Source: Globisporangium splendens | Taxonomy: Eukaryota > Oomycota > Peronosporomycetes > Pythiales > Pythiaceae | Assembly (NCBI GenBank): GCA_006386115.1 | Contig: VFIW01000027.1 | Coordinates: forward strand, 186,001 to 250,000 | Length of the DNA stretch: 64,000 nt | Direction of reading: 5' to 3' | Shown here: in pieces, positions 41,659 to 51,605 of the stretch | Layout: each line of letters begins with the position of its first letter | Numbering within the stretch: the stretch's first letter is position 1 | Translations under genes and position numbers: made by a program | Notes under the pieces: model-generated | Database searches by the model: none | What the model was told of the DNA's origin: nothing | The model's input: only the letters and a program-made list of their open reading frames with translations

Positions 41659-43013
41659 CCGACATTGTGCAGCGTGATGTGTTTTTCACGAACACAAAAG
41701 AGTAAGTACGTTATGGATTATTTGAGAATTTAGGAGAATGATTAGCGGTTAGGATCAATGGCTAGGACAACTTGTTTGGTGTGTAGCGATATGTATTTTT
41801 TTGGATGCAGTTTGGTAGGAAAGACAACGTACAACAAGCAGTGCAATTAATGCGAATGAATGAACATGGACAGACACGTACCGAGTGAAGTTGGTTTCGT
41901 GGCAGTTTGTGGCTCGTGCAACAGCTGTGGTGGTCCTGGAAGAACTGCGAATGAAGAAGAGGACCGGGATAGAGGCAGAGACACGACGCTCGCGGCGTTC
42001 CTCAGTGGACGTTGTGCTCCATACCATGGAGGAGGGATTCTCAATGGAGGCTGCTCTTCCAGACTGTGCCATAGAGGGAGGCTCTCCACGCAAGTGAGCC
42101 TTTCGCAAGACTGGGAGATGCTCCTGCTGAGCGAAAAATTGGTTGGTTTAGTCGTCCGCTAAACCCTTTGTATACTCCGCCTCTTCCACATTGTTTCGTT
42201 GAATAATCGATGCATGGCAATTACTTCTTGAATAGGTTTTTAGTATGCTGTCCTGATTTATTGCCCCCAGCACACATCATTCTCAAACATATTTTTGCAA
42301 TATTATGTGGCAGATACTGCAACGAGGGAAAGGACCCTGATTTATCGTTTACAGTGTCAGCTCTGTCCTTTTTTACTGGCTGATTCTCGAAACCAGCGAA
42401 TTATCTGCCACTTGGATCATGAGTTCGAAGCCTTGAGAAGAGAAGAACACAGCTCCAGTCCAATGCATCAGCAAACGGAGCACGTCAAAGGGTTGGTGTC
42501 GCAACACGCGCTCATCGAAACTGAAGCGAAACGCGTTGCATTAATCCTCTGCTGCTGAATTAATAAAGCAAGCATTTCTATGCATTTGGATTAATTCTTC
42601 TTTCCTCGGAGACAGCATCGACAAGTGTGTTTGGCGCAAACACTGCAGGAGGATGTCACCTCCCCCAAGTGGTCAGACAAATCCCCATACACAACGTACG
42701 AGTGCTGATTTACTATCAACGCCATGCCGCATCGATTGATACAGTCATAATAGTTTACCATACCCACACATACTGAGTATATTCATCGATGTACTAGATT
42801 ATACAGTGCATAGCGACAGAAGTATTTTCCAAAATGGGTCTCGCACAGACGAGACATGCACGGACGTCACAGAAAAATCGTGACCCAATGCGGATTACTA
42901 CCGTACAGGTTCTGCACAGCTGCTGGTGGCCAAGCGCTCTCTCCACCGCAGGACGATGGACGCTCACCCGAGCAGCTCAGGCAGATCCGCAGATCTGCGC
43001 GCCGCACTCCTGC
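41659..43013. other. Intergenic, possible short gene fragments
   Basis: Two short plus-strand frames have a mildly protein-like look. The one near 41885-42097 (WQFVARATAVVVLEELRMKK) and the one near 42295-42558 (LQCQLCPFLLADSRNQRIIC, with CxxC and HxxH-like spacing) match no family I know. Neither can be called a gene. Some AT-rich stretches lie at 42560-42830. Confidence 0.35.
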
Positions 43014-43033
43014 GTTCATTCGCGCATTTCCGC
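43014..43033 (+). promoter_or_regulatory. Oomycete-type initiator upstream of GH5 copy 2
   Basis: The sequence GTTCATTCGCGCATTTCCGC lies 45 bp before the ATG at 43078. It is the same element type and placement as in GH5 copy 1. Confidence 0.6.
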
Positions 43034-43077
43034 TGCCCCCCTCGCTTCCTCCCCAGCCTGCGGTCAAGTGACTCACG

Positions 43078-45180
43078 ATGCTCCGAAGCGCAGTGCTCTC
43101 CATGCTGCTCGCCACGGCAGCGCTGAGCACGCCGCTCGCCATGGCCCAAGACGCGTCCGCTGCACCCACCCCTGCCGCGACGCCAGTGCCTGTGACTTCT
43201 ACTCCAGCGCCTGTGACTGCGCCTCGTGATGCCAAGTTCTACTGGGACAACGAGCCAGATCCGCGCTTCGCCGCGAGCTCGGGCGAGTTCAAGGACTTCA
43301 AGCCGCATGACGAGACGCAGACGTGCACGCATGATGCGCACGCGACGCCGTTCAACAAGCAGGTGCGCGGCGTGAACCTCGGTGGCTGGCTCGTGCTCGA
43401 GCCGTACATCGCGCCGAGTCTCTTCTACCAGTTCCTGAGCACGCAGGAGAGGTTCGGAGACCAGGCGCCAGAGAAGACTGCGATGGACCAGCACACGTTC
43501 TGCACGGCGCTTGGCCCCGAAGAAGCGAACCGTCAGCTCCGCATCCACTGGGCCAACTGGGTGACCGAAGCCGACATCAAGGAGCTCGCGGACGCCGGCG
43601 TCAACTCGCTCCGTGTGCCCGTCGGCGACTGGATGTTCACGCCGTACGAGCCGTACATTGGCTGCACGGACGGCGCTGTGGAAGAGCTCGACCGCTTGGC
43701 CGACTTGGCGCTCAAGTACAACATGGACATTCTGCTGGACATCCACGGCCTCGTTGGCTCGCAGAACGGGTTCGACAACAGTGGCAAGTCGTCGACGGTG
43801 AAATGGACGTCTATCGCCAGTACGCAGCCCATTGGCTCGACGACGTTCGAGCACTGGCCCATTCGTACTGCCGAGTGGGTCGGCACGTTCGACACCGCGA
43901 ACCACAACTACTCGTCGATCAACTACGACAACCTGAACCAGTCGCTCACTGCCGTGACGGAGATCATCACGCGTTACGCCAACAACCCTGCGATCCTTGG
44001 ACTGCAGCCTGTGAACGAACCGTGGGAGCTGACGCCGATGGACGTGCTCAAGGAGTACTACTGGAAGTCGTACAAGCGTGTCAAGGCGCTCGCTCCGCAC
44101 TGGAAGTTCGTGATCCACGACTCGTTCCGCTTCGGCGTGCAGTACTGGTCGACGTTCATGAAGGGCTGCCCTGATATCGCGCTCGACACGCACATCTACC
44201 AGGCGTGGAACAACCCGGGCACGGAAGCCGACTTCTTCTCGAACGCGTGCCAGCAAAAGTACACGATCAACACGATGGAGGCGCTCATGCCGGTCATCGT
44301 CGGCGAGTGGTCTCTGGCGACGGACAACTGCCTCATGTGGCTCAATGGCTTCAACGACAACCTGCCGGGGTTCCCCAAGGTGGCGTGCAAGCTCGAGAAA
44401 TGTCCGATTGAGAGCTTGTACCTCGGCAAGGGCTTCCCAGGCACGCCATTGGATGTGACCAAGCCTATCCAAGGTCCTTACGGCACGGGTGTCTCGGGTC
44501 CATCTTTCGGAAAGTGTCCAGTGTCGAGCGATAACGCGTTTGAACAGGAAAGCGACGCCGTGTTCACGCGCAAGCTCAACATGAAGAAGCTCAACGCCTT
44601 CGCGGTCGGTCACGGCTGGTACTTCTGGAACTTCAAGACGGAGATCGGCACGCGATGGAACTTTTTGGCGCTGGCGCGTCAGGGTGCGTTCCCAAAGAAC
44701 GTGTCTGCGTACGACGAGAAGGACGGCGTGTACTCTGCGTGTGAGAAGGAGGACAAGGGCGAGTTCCTGTGCGCGGCCAAGCGTGGCGTCAAGCCGTTCC
44801 AGCTCGAAAACGGACTCGCGTACGCGTGCAATGCGCCTGGTGTCGACTGCAAGGACCTGGACAAGCGTTTCCCAACGCTGGAAGAGCGTTGCGACTGGGC
44901 GTTCAACGAGTTCTGGCACCTGAACCTCGAAACCGGCGCGACATGCGATTTCGGCGGCGCCGCGCACTTGATCAACGATCCGGAAAAGAGATACCACCGC
45001 CACAAGATCTTCACGCACAGAGACAGCGCGGGCAACCTCACGACCGGAAGCCTCATTGCCCGTATCGTGTTCAGCATCTTGAGTGTTGCTGCGCTGGGCG
45101 CTGCTGGCGTCGCGTTCTACCGCTGGCGCCAACGTCGCACACGTCGGAGCGGGTTCTCGCCCATCAACAGTAGCGCTTAA
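43078..45180 (+). CDS. GH5-family exo-beta-1,3-glucanase-like protein, membrane-anchored (copy 2)
   Basis: An intronless gene of 700 residues and a close paralogue of the gene at 11541-13754. It has a signal peptide (MLRSAVLSMLLATAALSTPL), a short Pro/Thr linker in place of copy 1's TEKP repeat, and the common start of the catalytic part (VRGVNLGGWLVLEPYI). The acid/base Glu is residue 314 (LQPVNEPWE) and the nucleophile Glu is residue 410 (VIVGEWSL). A Cys-rich region follows, then one transmembrane helix (ARIVFSILSVAALGAAGVAF) and a basic tail ending GFSPINSSA. Both copies end in a short RR-rich tail with a conserved SPI/YSPI. It is probably an ectoenzyme acting on beta-1,3-glucan. Stronger third-position GC bias suggests it is the more highly expressed copy. 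Confidence 0.92.
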   Translation: MLRSAVLSMLLATAALSTPLAMAQDASAAPTPAATPVPVTSTPAPVTAPRDAKFYWDNEPDPRFAASSGEFKDFKPHDETQTCTHDAHATPFNKQVRGVNLGGWLVLEPYIAPSLFYQFLSTQERFGDQAPEKTAMDQHTFCTALGPEEANRQLRIHWANWVTEADIKELADAGVNSLRVPVGDWMFTPYEPYIGCTDGAVEELDRLADLALKYNMDILLDIHGLVGSQNGFDNSGKSSTVKWTSIASTQPIGSTTFEHWPIRTAEWVGTFDTANHNYSSINYDNLNQSLTAVTEIITRYANNPAILGLQPVNEPWELTPMDVLKEYYWKSYKRVKALAPHWKFVIHDSFRFGVQYWSTFMKGCPDIALDTHIYQAWNNPGTEADFFSNACQQKYTINTMEALMPVIVGEWSLATDNCLMWLNGFNDNLPGFPKVACKLEKCPIESLYLGKGFPGTPLDVTKPIQGPYGTGVSGPSFGKCPVSSDNAFEQESDAVFTRKLNMKKLNAFAVGHGWYFWNFKTEIGTRWNFLALARQGAFPKNVSAYDEKDGVYSACEKEDKGEFLCAAKRGVKPFQLENGLAYACNAPGVDCKDLDKRFPTLEERCDWAFNEFWHLNLETGATCDFGGAAHLINDPEKRYHRHKIFTHRDSAGNLTTGSLIARIVFSILSVAALGAAGVAFYRWRQRRTRRSGFSPINSSA

Positions 45181-45777
45181 GCAGCACTAGCAGCACTGAC
45201 AACACGGAGTTCTTGCAGTAGCTCGTGAAATTCATGCCAGTCATTTTGTCGTGTTGAGTTAGTTGCCTTAGCAAAGTAATAAACCATTTTTGACACAAAA
45301 GTGCTCGTTTGCATTGAGTATCTGGTTCGGATGCCAGCTGAGAAACAGGAAGCAGCCAATTCACCAGTTCTATGAAGTGATGCGTGATGCGACCTCCCAG
45401 CCTCAGGTAAAATGGAGGCATTTCGCAGTCTGCGCATGGTACTGACGTCCTCAACGCTGTTCTTCACGTCAAAGGCAGGAAGTGAACAGCAGCGTGCTTT
45501 CGTGAGTTGCGAATCTACAGCCGCAGAGATTTGCCAACAGCATCTAGCTGTTTGTAGCTCCGCTGCTGGACCACAGCGAGTCGAATTGCTGTTTAGACTT
45601 TTCATGCGGACAAGTTTCCTTTTGCTTTTGTTATCTGCTCGTGACTTTTCGTTCGTCTCGAATGCTGCTAGGTACCATCACTCAAGGTCCTATGAGTGAA
45701 GTAGGACCATCACTCGAGGTGCAACTCCATTTTCATTCGAGTTCAATTACGACACGCAGAATTAACACAGGAGCACG
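45181..45777. other. Intergenic, short direct repeat
   Basis: Nothing is coding here. The words accatcactcaaggt (about 45674) and accatcactcgaggt (about 45709) form an imperfect direct repeat 35 bp apart. Confidence 0.5.
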
Positions 45778-46221
45778 TCATACGCGAATTTCGAGTTCAG
45801 CTGGCTCCAACAGAGCAAAGCGTCGCGCGCCAGTGCTGCTGGAACCGACACTGCTTGATGCTGCGAAGTTAGACTCGCCGATGAGACTACCCTCCAAGGC
45901 GTTGAAGTCAACGCTCACAATCCCATTTTGAATTGAAACCACTTGCATCATGCTCAACGAAAACGCCGAGTCTATTTGGGAGACGAAGTTTAGACCAAAA
46001 TTCGCTCTCGCTGTCATTTGCTGGCGGATCACGCGACGGCGTTGTTGAAGGCGCTTCTGGTTCAAGTTGGCCTTCCTCCGGTGGAATTCGCACAGTTTGT
46101 GGAGCGTCCCATTGAGCTTGACCGCGCGGTAGTTGGTGCACACTTTGCTTGGGTACGAGCATCGGACGTCCGATGCGAAGAGCTCTTCGACGGTGAGTCC
46201 ATGGTTGGTAATGCCAGACAT
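45778..46221 (-). CDS. CxYxxKxC-family protein 1 (unnamed Cys/His motif family)
   Basis: A single-exon gene of 147 residues from the ATG at 46221, first member of a five-member family in this region. The core is C-x6-C-x12-H-x2-C-x2-H: CSYPSKVCTNYRAVK followed by LHKLCEFHRRKANLNQKRLQ and then QRRR. The Cys/His spacing suggests a small zinc-binding knuckle, and the following Arg/Lys/Gln-rich helix could contact nucleic acid, but neither is demonstrated. The remainder is Ser-rich without other features. The start is chosen for its match in position and style to the paralogue at 49226 (short lead-in with ...EEL before the core) and an initiator about 70 bp upstream. I know of no established name for this family. 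Confidence 0.65.
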   Translation of the reverse strand: MSGITNHGLTVEELFASDVRCSYPSKVCTNYRAVKLNGTLHKLCEFHRRKANLNQKRLQQRRRVIRQQMTARANFGLNFVSQIDSAFSLSMMQVVSIQNGIVSVDFNALEGSLIGESNFAASSSVGSSSTGARRFALLEPAELEIRV

Positions 46222-46292
46222 TCTTGCACAATGCGGACTTCGATCACAAAAGTCGCGTGGTGTGTCTCTTAGTTGGTTGTGTGCTTGCCTCA

Positions 46293-46313
46293 AGTCAAAT
46301 TTGAGAATGAGGT
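46293..46313 (-). promoter_or_regulatory. Initiator upstream of family member 1
   Basis: The minus strand reads CCTCATTCTCAAATTTGACTT, an oomycete initiator match 72-92 bp before the ATG at 46221. Confidence 0.5.
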
Positions 46314-47241
46314 CGCCAGTTTGATGAGTAACACAATGGTTGTGCGCACGATCGACGCTATGGTACTCTCTATTTGAGCAGCAGCGCAGATGGGTCTTTC
46401 AGCTGCGCTGTTGCCGACTCATCCTGATGTGTCCACTTTGGCGCGCTCGACACATCTGTTTCTTGTTACACACGTTGCTGCAGACAATACTGCAACAACA
46501 GCGTTTCATTTCAATAAGCAGAAACTGGCGGCAGACACAATCATTTAGGAGACGAGTGTATAGTCCAACTCTTGCAGAAAAATGTGTGGCTGACGCGGCT
46601 TCTCCAGGTTGAAGACGATGAGACTCAGGTTGCAGCAATCTGATTGGCTGAGAGCGTGGAGGACACAAAGCTCTGAACTGGACTTGTGACTCAGTCACGC
46701 CAACAGAATTAGAACGCGCATCAGGAAATTTCCCAATGGCTCCGAGTCGAGTCCCCAGTCTCGTTTTTTTCACAGATATCAATGCGCCAAATGCGCCACT
46801 TCTCATGCCCACGTTTGCCACCACAGTGGACCAAATCAGGTGGTGCTCGGACAGATACGCAACCATTCATTGAGTTGACTTTTTTTTTTTGTGGCCAACA
46901 ACTCGGTGTTTACTGGCTGCAATAGCTAGGACGACGCCAGATATCGGATGCATTTTAGGCGCCATCAAGGGCTGCAATACGTACTCTGATTACACGATAT
47001 CGCAGACAACAACCAGGACTTCGCTGCAGCGCATCTGTCCTAGCATTTCGTGATGGGGTGACGATCGTCAATTGTTGGGTTTTGGAGACTTGCACTCGGG
47101 ATCATATTGCAATTGGCGGTAAAGAGTAGCAGAGGAGGACGAGAAGGAATGTTGCAGTCAGAAAAAGCCTATCCCTTTTAGACTTGCTGCTGCTGTATCC
47201 TTGATGGATTTCTGCTGATTTGCCTGCTTTGAAGGAGCTCA
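46314..47241. other. Intergenic, nothing recognised
   Basis: Short frames of chance length only. A T10 homopolymer lies near 46881-46890. Confidence 0.5.
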
Positions 47242-48129
47242 TCAAAAGTGCGACAATGTGCTGGAGTGTGAGATCAGAACCAAGAAGCAACACAAAGCGT
47301 CTGGCGTGTATACACTCATCAGTTCATCGTGCGGGAGGACACAAGGCGAATGCTGACCAAGTTTCGTTTGCTTGACGAATGCCACTTCTGTGCGCTCCTC
47401 TCTGAGTCCATGACTCATCTGATGGCGCCTCAAAATCCAACCGTGTGCCGTACAACTCAGACGCATCCTCTGGCAACTGCGAATGCAGTGCAACGCACAA
47501 GTAAACGCATTTGCACTCTTTAGTCGAAATGAGAGATGCGCCGGTGCAACCAAGTGCCATAAAGAGATCTGAGCTTTGGCATAACATTGTCCCTTGCAAT
47601 TTATCACATCCCCACAGCAACTTGATAAATTGGCGTAAGTGTCCACTTGCGTTTGCCGTTGAGTGTCCAGAGAGCACCACTGAGCACATGCACCGGCGTT
47701 TACGGATCCTTTCGTTTCAGTGGTCGCAGAAAGGCCACCAACACGCGCGCCAATCAGTGACGCAAGTACATAAATTTCCATACAATACGCAAGAAAATGG
47801 ACAAAAGTCCGCGATTGCAGTCCGAAGCGAGTGAGCGGTGGAAGATTCAGCGAGGGAGGAAGATAAAAGTGTAGCCAGGAGCTCGTTTGTCTCACCTGCA
47901 CACACACACCTTTTAGGATGCGCCTGGTATCGCGATCGCGCGACGACAGTACAAGTGGATACTGAATCCAATGAATGCTTTCACGTGTCACGCGTTTCGA
48001 CCAGTTCACATATGCATGCATACTAAATGCATTTGCTCTTTTGTGGCATGGTTGTATTTCTACAGTCTCATCGACTTGTAAGAGCGCAATTTGTTGTATG
48101 CTGGCGGCATTGAGTTGAATAGCGACCAT
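47242..48129 (-). CDS. Long hypothetical frame, Cys-rich
   Basis: A minus-strand frame of 295 codons with a true ATG at 48129. It is longer than expected by chance at near-balanced base composition. The product has many cysteines in its C-terminal half (for example SSCCGDVINCKGQC and CALHCIRSCQRMRLSC), no signal peptide at the N terminus, a hydrophobic stretch near the middle (VHFLAYCMEIYVLASLIGA) and no recognisable family. No initiator was seen upstream. It could be a lineage-specific gene, a decayed gene or a statistical accident. Confidence 0.25.
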   Translation of the reverse strand: MVAIQLNAASIQQIALLQVDETVEIQPCHKRANAFSMHAYVNWSKRVTRESIHWIQYPLVLSSRDRDTRRILKGVCVQVRQTSSWLHFYLPPSLNLPPLTRFGLQSRTFVHFLAYCMEIYVLASLIGARVGGLSATTETKGSVNAGACAQWCSLDTQRQTQVDTYANLSSCCGDVINCKGQCYAKAQISLWHLVAPAHLSFRLKSANAFTCALHCIRSCQRMRLSCTAHGWILRRHQMSHGLREERTEVAFVKQTKLGQHSPCVLPHDELMSVYTPDALCCFLVLISHSSTLSHF

Positions 48130-49167
48130 CCTCTCCGAAACCGATTTATCAAGCGCAGTAAGAAGAACAAGGATGCAGAGAAGGCAAACAGCACATCGCT
48201 CTCAGTGCTATACGTGCATGATTGCACACGGTAAAGCAAAACGGAACAAGAGAGAATCGATTCTGAGTTTGACGAATGAAAGATCTCCTGCACCGAGGGT
48301 AGTGCTGTAGCCGATCAGTAGTAGCGAGGAGTTGGTCCCCACTTGTCCCCAACTGTTGGCAGAGGTTGGAAGAAGCTCCATCTGCAACTATGAATGCTAT
48401 CGTCCCATAGCCATAGCGTCTTGCTGAGATTGAGAGCTTTTGTGGGATCGTGACGTTTACATTCCTGATCGCATACATGAACGTCATTTCCCCCACTAGT
48501 TTGGCGCAGCAGGCAATCCATTTAACTTAGTCCTGCCGATCACCTGAACTGTTTCTAGATTCCGGGACTAAGCAGCGAGAGAGAGGAGTTGACATCTATC
48601 TGGTCGAGAACTCACAAGTTTGAATTGCTGCTGAATCGCTGTCCAACATAGTCGCTGCCGACACTCGGAGGATGCCTTTGTGTTCTGATCGAGCGCTCTG
48701 GTTGCGCGCCTCTGTGAATTTAACACCCACGAGCGTTGCGGTGTTGTGGAGAAGCCGCTCACGCCCCTCAGATTCTGACACTAGGGCAGGTCCAGTGGGT
48801 GTACGTGCACATGCACCCCACCAGCCCATCCTCACACACACACGTCATCAGCTCTTTCTCTGTCCCAACGGCTACCTCACGGTACGCCTGGCGAGCGGAT
48901 CCGATACCACTGGAGGACAAGCGGACTTCAATTGCAACTGAATAAGGCACTCACGTCACACCGTGACACTGGCATTCAGCGTGCGAGGGCTACAGTAGCT
49001 GTTATTTTGTAAGGAGAAGGAGCGATTCCGTCTATTCTTTCTGGAACCGGTAGCGCATCCTCTTTCTTCCAAATGTCGCGCGTTGTTCTCACGAACGCCA
49101 GGTTGGTAGCGTGCAATCTTTACACCCAGTCCCCCTGTGCGTTTGTTCTTCCATTCTCCCCTCGAAC
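48130..49167. other. Intergenic, nothing recognised
   Basis: No frame, RNA gene or repeat can be supported. Confidence 0.5.
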
Positions 49168-49186
49168 GCTCATTCCCGAATTTGCG
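49168..49186 (+). promoter_or_regulatory. Initiator that fixes the start of family member 2
   Basis: The sequence GCTCATTCCCGAATTTGCG is an excellent oomycete initiator lying 40-58 bp before the ATG at 49226. The upstream in-frame ATG at 49073 would lie 5' of this presumed transcription start, so it is rejected. Confidence 0.65.
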
Positions 49187-49225
49187 CCTCTCCAGTCACC
49201 CGGATCTCCCACACAAGCGATATCA

Positions 49226-49690
49226 ATGGTACGCGTCGTGTCTGCAAAAGATCTCAGTGGCGAAGAACTGGCACGCGTGCGCTGTTCGTACCCATCGAAA
49301 GTGTGCAAGAACCAACGCGCGGTCAAACTCAACGGCACGCTGCACAAGCTCTGCGACTTCCACCGAATGAAAGCCAACATGAACCAAAAGCGGCTCCAGC
49401 AACGACGACGACTGCTCCGTCAGCAGAAGGCTCTGATCGTTTATGAGGATGCGTTAGAGAGTGCCTCATGTCGTGCGTTCGGCACGTATCCCATGAGCAC
49501 AATGCTCATGCTCTCTTTGGAGCAGATCGAGCCTCTGACAACAAAGCACGAGCTCCTTCACAGCGGTTTCTCGTATTTCGATATGCATGTGCTCGAAACC
49601 ATGCTCTTCGATGAGCGCCAGACGACACAAGCAGATCTCGATCGATCGTGCATCTACATGGAACGCTTTGAAGCTGAGCTTTGCCTGTGA
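49226..49690 (+). CDS. CxYxxKxC-family protein 2
   Basis: A single-exon gene of 154 residues, the only plus-strand member of the family. Its 44-residue core differs from member 1 at five positions only (39 of 44 identical, counted by eye), with the same Cys/His spacing and the same NQKRLQQRRR ending. N-terminal lead-ins are also alike (SGEEL before the core). The C-terminal part contains FDMHVLETMLFDERQ, which resembles EELKILESMLFDAE in member 4 and may be a second conserved helix. An initiator is placed ideally upstream. It is possibly a small DNA- or RNA-binding regulator; this is inference from charge pattern only. Confidence 0.7.
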   Translation: MVRVVSAKDLSGEELARVRCSYPSKVCKNQRAVKLNGTLHKLCDFHRMKANMNQKRLQQRRRLLRQQKALIVYEDALESASCRAFGTYPMSTMLMLSLEQIEPLTTKHELLHSGFSYFDMHVLETMLFDERQTTQADLDRSCIYMERFEAELCL

Positions 49691-50203
49691 CGGTCACCCG
49701 TTGAGCCTCCGAGTAGGAACCAAATGCCGTTTAGCAGGAGTACTTCGCGTTTGCTATTTCCTTCGCGAATCCAAGCACAACGACGGCGCTCGAGAGCAAA
49801 ATTTTGCCAAAACAGTCTTGAAGACACGAAAAGTGGACCAGGACATGTCAAGTGTTTCTTACGCGGTGCCAAATCTTGCTCCAACTTCAATTATATCCAC
49901 GACCATATAATATTCGCAAATAAACGCCAAATCTAGACCATCTCTTCTCTTGCATATGCTTCGTACGAAAAGTCAAATACACGTATCCAAGCTCGACTCT
50001 AGGTTGGTTGATACTTGTGCATTTTGCACACGCCACTGGCACATGGCTAGGCTGCCGACCTCCAGCAAGTTAGCCAATATTTGTTCATCATTGCATTCAT
50101 TATTCATATTTAACTCATCGAAACAGGGGAAGCAACTTCACACTCCAGCCAGTCTCCTTCGTATGCCTGCTGATCTTGGGGTATTCATTCGTCAATAGGA
50201 ACA
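49691..50203. other. Intergenic, nothing recognised
   Basis: This is the facing 3' flanks of members 2 and 3. No feature is supported. Confidence 0.5.
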
Positions 50204-50602
50204 TCACAAAAGGAATAAATAGAGCAGTTGCAGGTCGCTTACGCTCAGGTCCTCCTCTTCTGGCTGATTTTCCATAACGGAGACGACATCTCGACAGTGT
50301 AGTTCTTTGTCATCGTTGAAGGCGCTTGAAATAGGCGACGGCTTTGATGACGAAACCTTCGCTTCGGATTGATCAATGCGATTCTTGGCGCGGCGTCGTT
50401 CCTGGAGCCGTCGCTGGTTCGCGTTAGCCTTGACTCGGTGAAACTCGCAGAGTTTGTGCAACTTGCCGTTTGGCTTCACTGCGCGCTGGTGGCGGCATAT
50501 CTTGCTCGGGTACGTGCAGCGAACCTCACTGTCGTGAAGCGCGGAATCTATGCGCAAAAGACCATCGCTATCGCTCTCTTTCGATTTGGCTAAGCGCACC
50601 AT
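50204..50602 (-). CDS. CxYxxKxC-family protein 3
   Basis: A single-exon gene of 132 residues from the ATG at 50602. The core CTYPSKICRHQRAVK followed by LHKLCEFHRVKANANQRRLQ keeps all five Cys/His positions and the basic helix (QERRRAKNR). The C terminus is acidic (ENQPEEEDLSVSDLQLLYLF). The open frame continues upstream through a CT/GA microsatellite as an Arg-Glu run, which is not likely to be translated. The core is less similar to members 1 and 2 than they are to each other. Confidence 0.65.
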   Translation of the reverse strand: MVRLAKSKESDSDGLLRIDSALHDSEVRCTYPSKICRHQRAVKPNGKLHKLCEFHRVKANANQRRLQERRRAKNRIDQSEAKVSSSKPSPISSAFNDDKELHCRDVVSVMENQPEEEDLSVSDLQLLYLFLL

Positions 50603-50728
50603 TACGTTCTTCTTTTGCAGCTGTGGAGTTTGTTGGAACTGAGAATTGAATTGACGAATGCGGGTTGGAGAAAAGGACACCCCGAAATTCACGAGCCTTA
50701 TTTTTCCAAAGTAGAGGTTACTTGGTGT

Positions 50729-50799
<71 letters not shown>

Positions 50800-50839
50800 C
50801 TCTCTCACTCTCTCTCACTCTCTCACTCTCTCTCTCTCC
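50729..50839. repeat. CT/GA microsatellite
   Basis: About 110 bp of nearly pure (CT)n on the plus strand with a few interruptions. It lies roughly 130-240 bp upstream of the start of family member 3 (minus strand), within its probable promoter. GA-repeat length changes could alter expression. Confidence 0.95.
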
Positions 50840-51605
50840 TTTTTTCTATCCATGATCTTGACTCCAAGGATAAACGCACATCAAGCGATGCACATCGGTA
50901 CGGATGCCTCTCCAAGAGTCCAGCAGAGACCAGTCCCGACATAAATCTATCAGACGAGCGCACTTGCGTCTATGGCATCTCAGCGCTAACCACAGGTGCA
51001 CAATTTTGTTGAACCTAGCTTCACCTGAATTGAGGAGATCAAAGGGTGTTGAGGAGGGGATGTGCAGCCAGCACACCTCATCAAGAGCATCGTCAAGCTG
51101 CCGCCAACTGGGTAACGGACGTTTAAAAACTGTGGGTATAGTGCGCACCCATTGAGGCAGTGCAATAGCATTGCACTCCAGAGCTGAATATTGGACATTT
51201 TATGCATATTGATAGGTTCCCATCGTCGAAGAAAAGGCTTCCTAGAGGACACCCGAGGGTACATTTTGTGTGGCTCTGCCAGGTCCGACCTGAAAACACC
51301 TGTCAGGGGACAATGTTTTAATCTTGCGGCATCAGCCGTCGGAACATGGACCGTATCAGCGCATTCGTTGCAAATCTCATGCGCTACAGTGTATCGAGTG
51401 GCCTTGCTCTCCAAACAATGCATGCTGTAATGCCTGGACGAGTCAATCACGGTGAGAAACGCGGTAGTCTTTGACTTCTATAACCAGATCCAAGTTTAAG
51501 CGTGTGCTAAGAAGTTCTACATTCCACTTTGGTGTCTCTAGTTGCTGCTCGAACGCCCTCATTTAAACAGTCGTGAAATGCTAATCAGAAGTTGTACTTG
51601 ATAAC
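50840..51605. other. Intergenic, nothing recognised
   Basis: A minus-strand frame at 50986-51450 has a Cys/His-containing start (CLESKATRYTVAHEICNECA), but its length is within chance and no family fits. Confidence 0.4.

Noticed and set aside
49073..49225. Upstream in-frame ATG for Cys/His-family member 2
   Set aside because: It lies 5' of a strong initiator at 49168-49186, and the extra residues are not shared with the paralogues.
50603..50818. Arg-Glu repeat N terminus for family member 3
   Set aside because: It is a translation of the GA microsatellite; the ATG at 50602 gives a family-like start.
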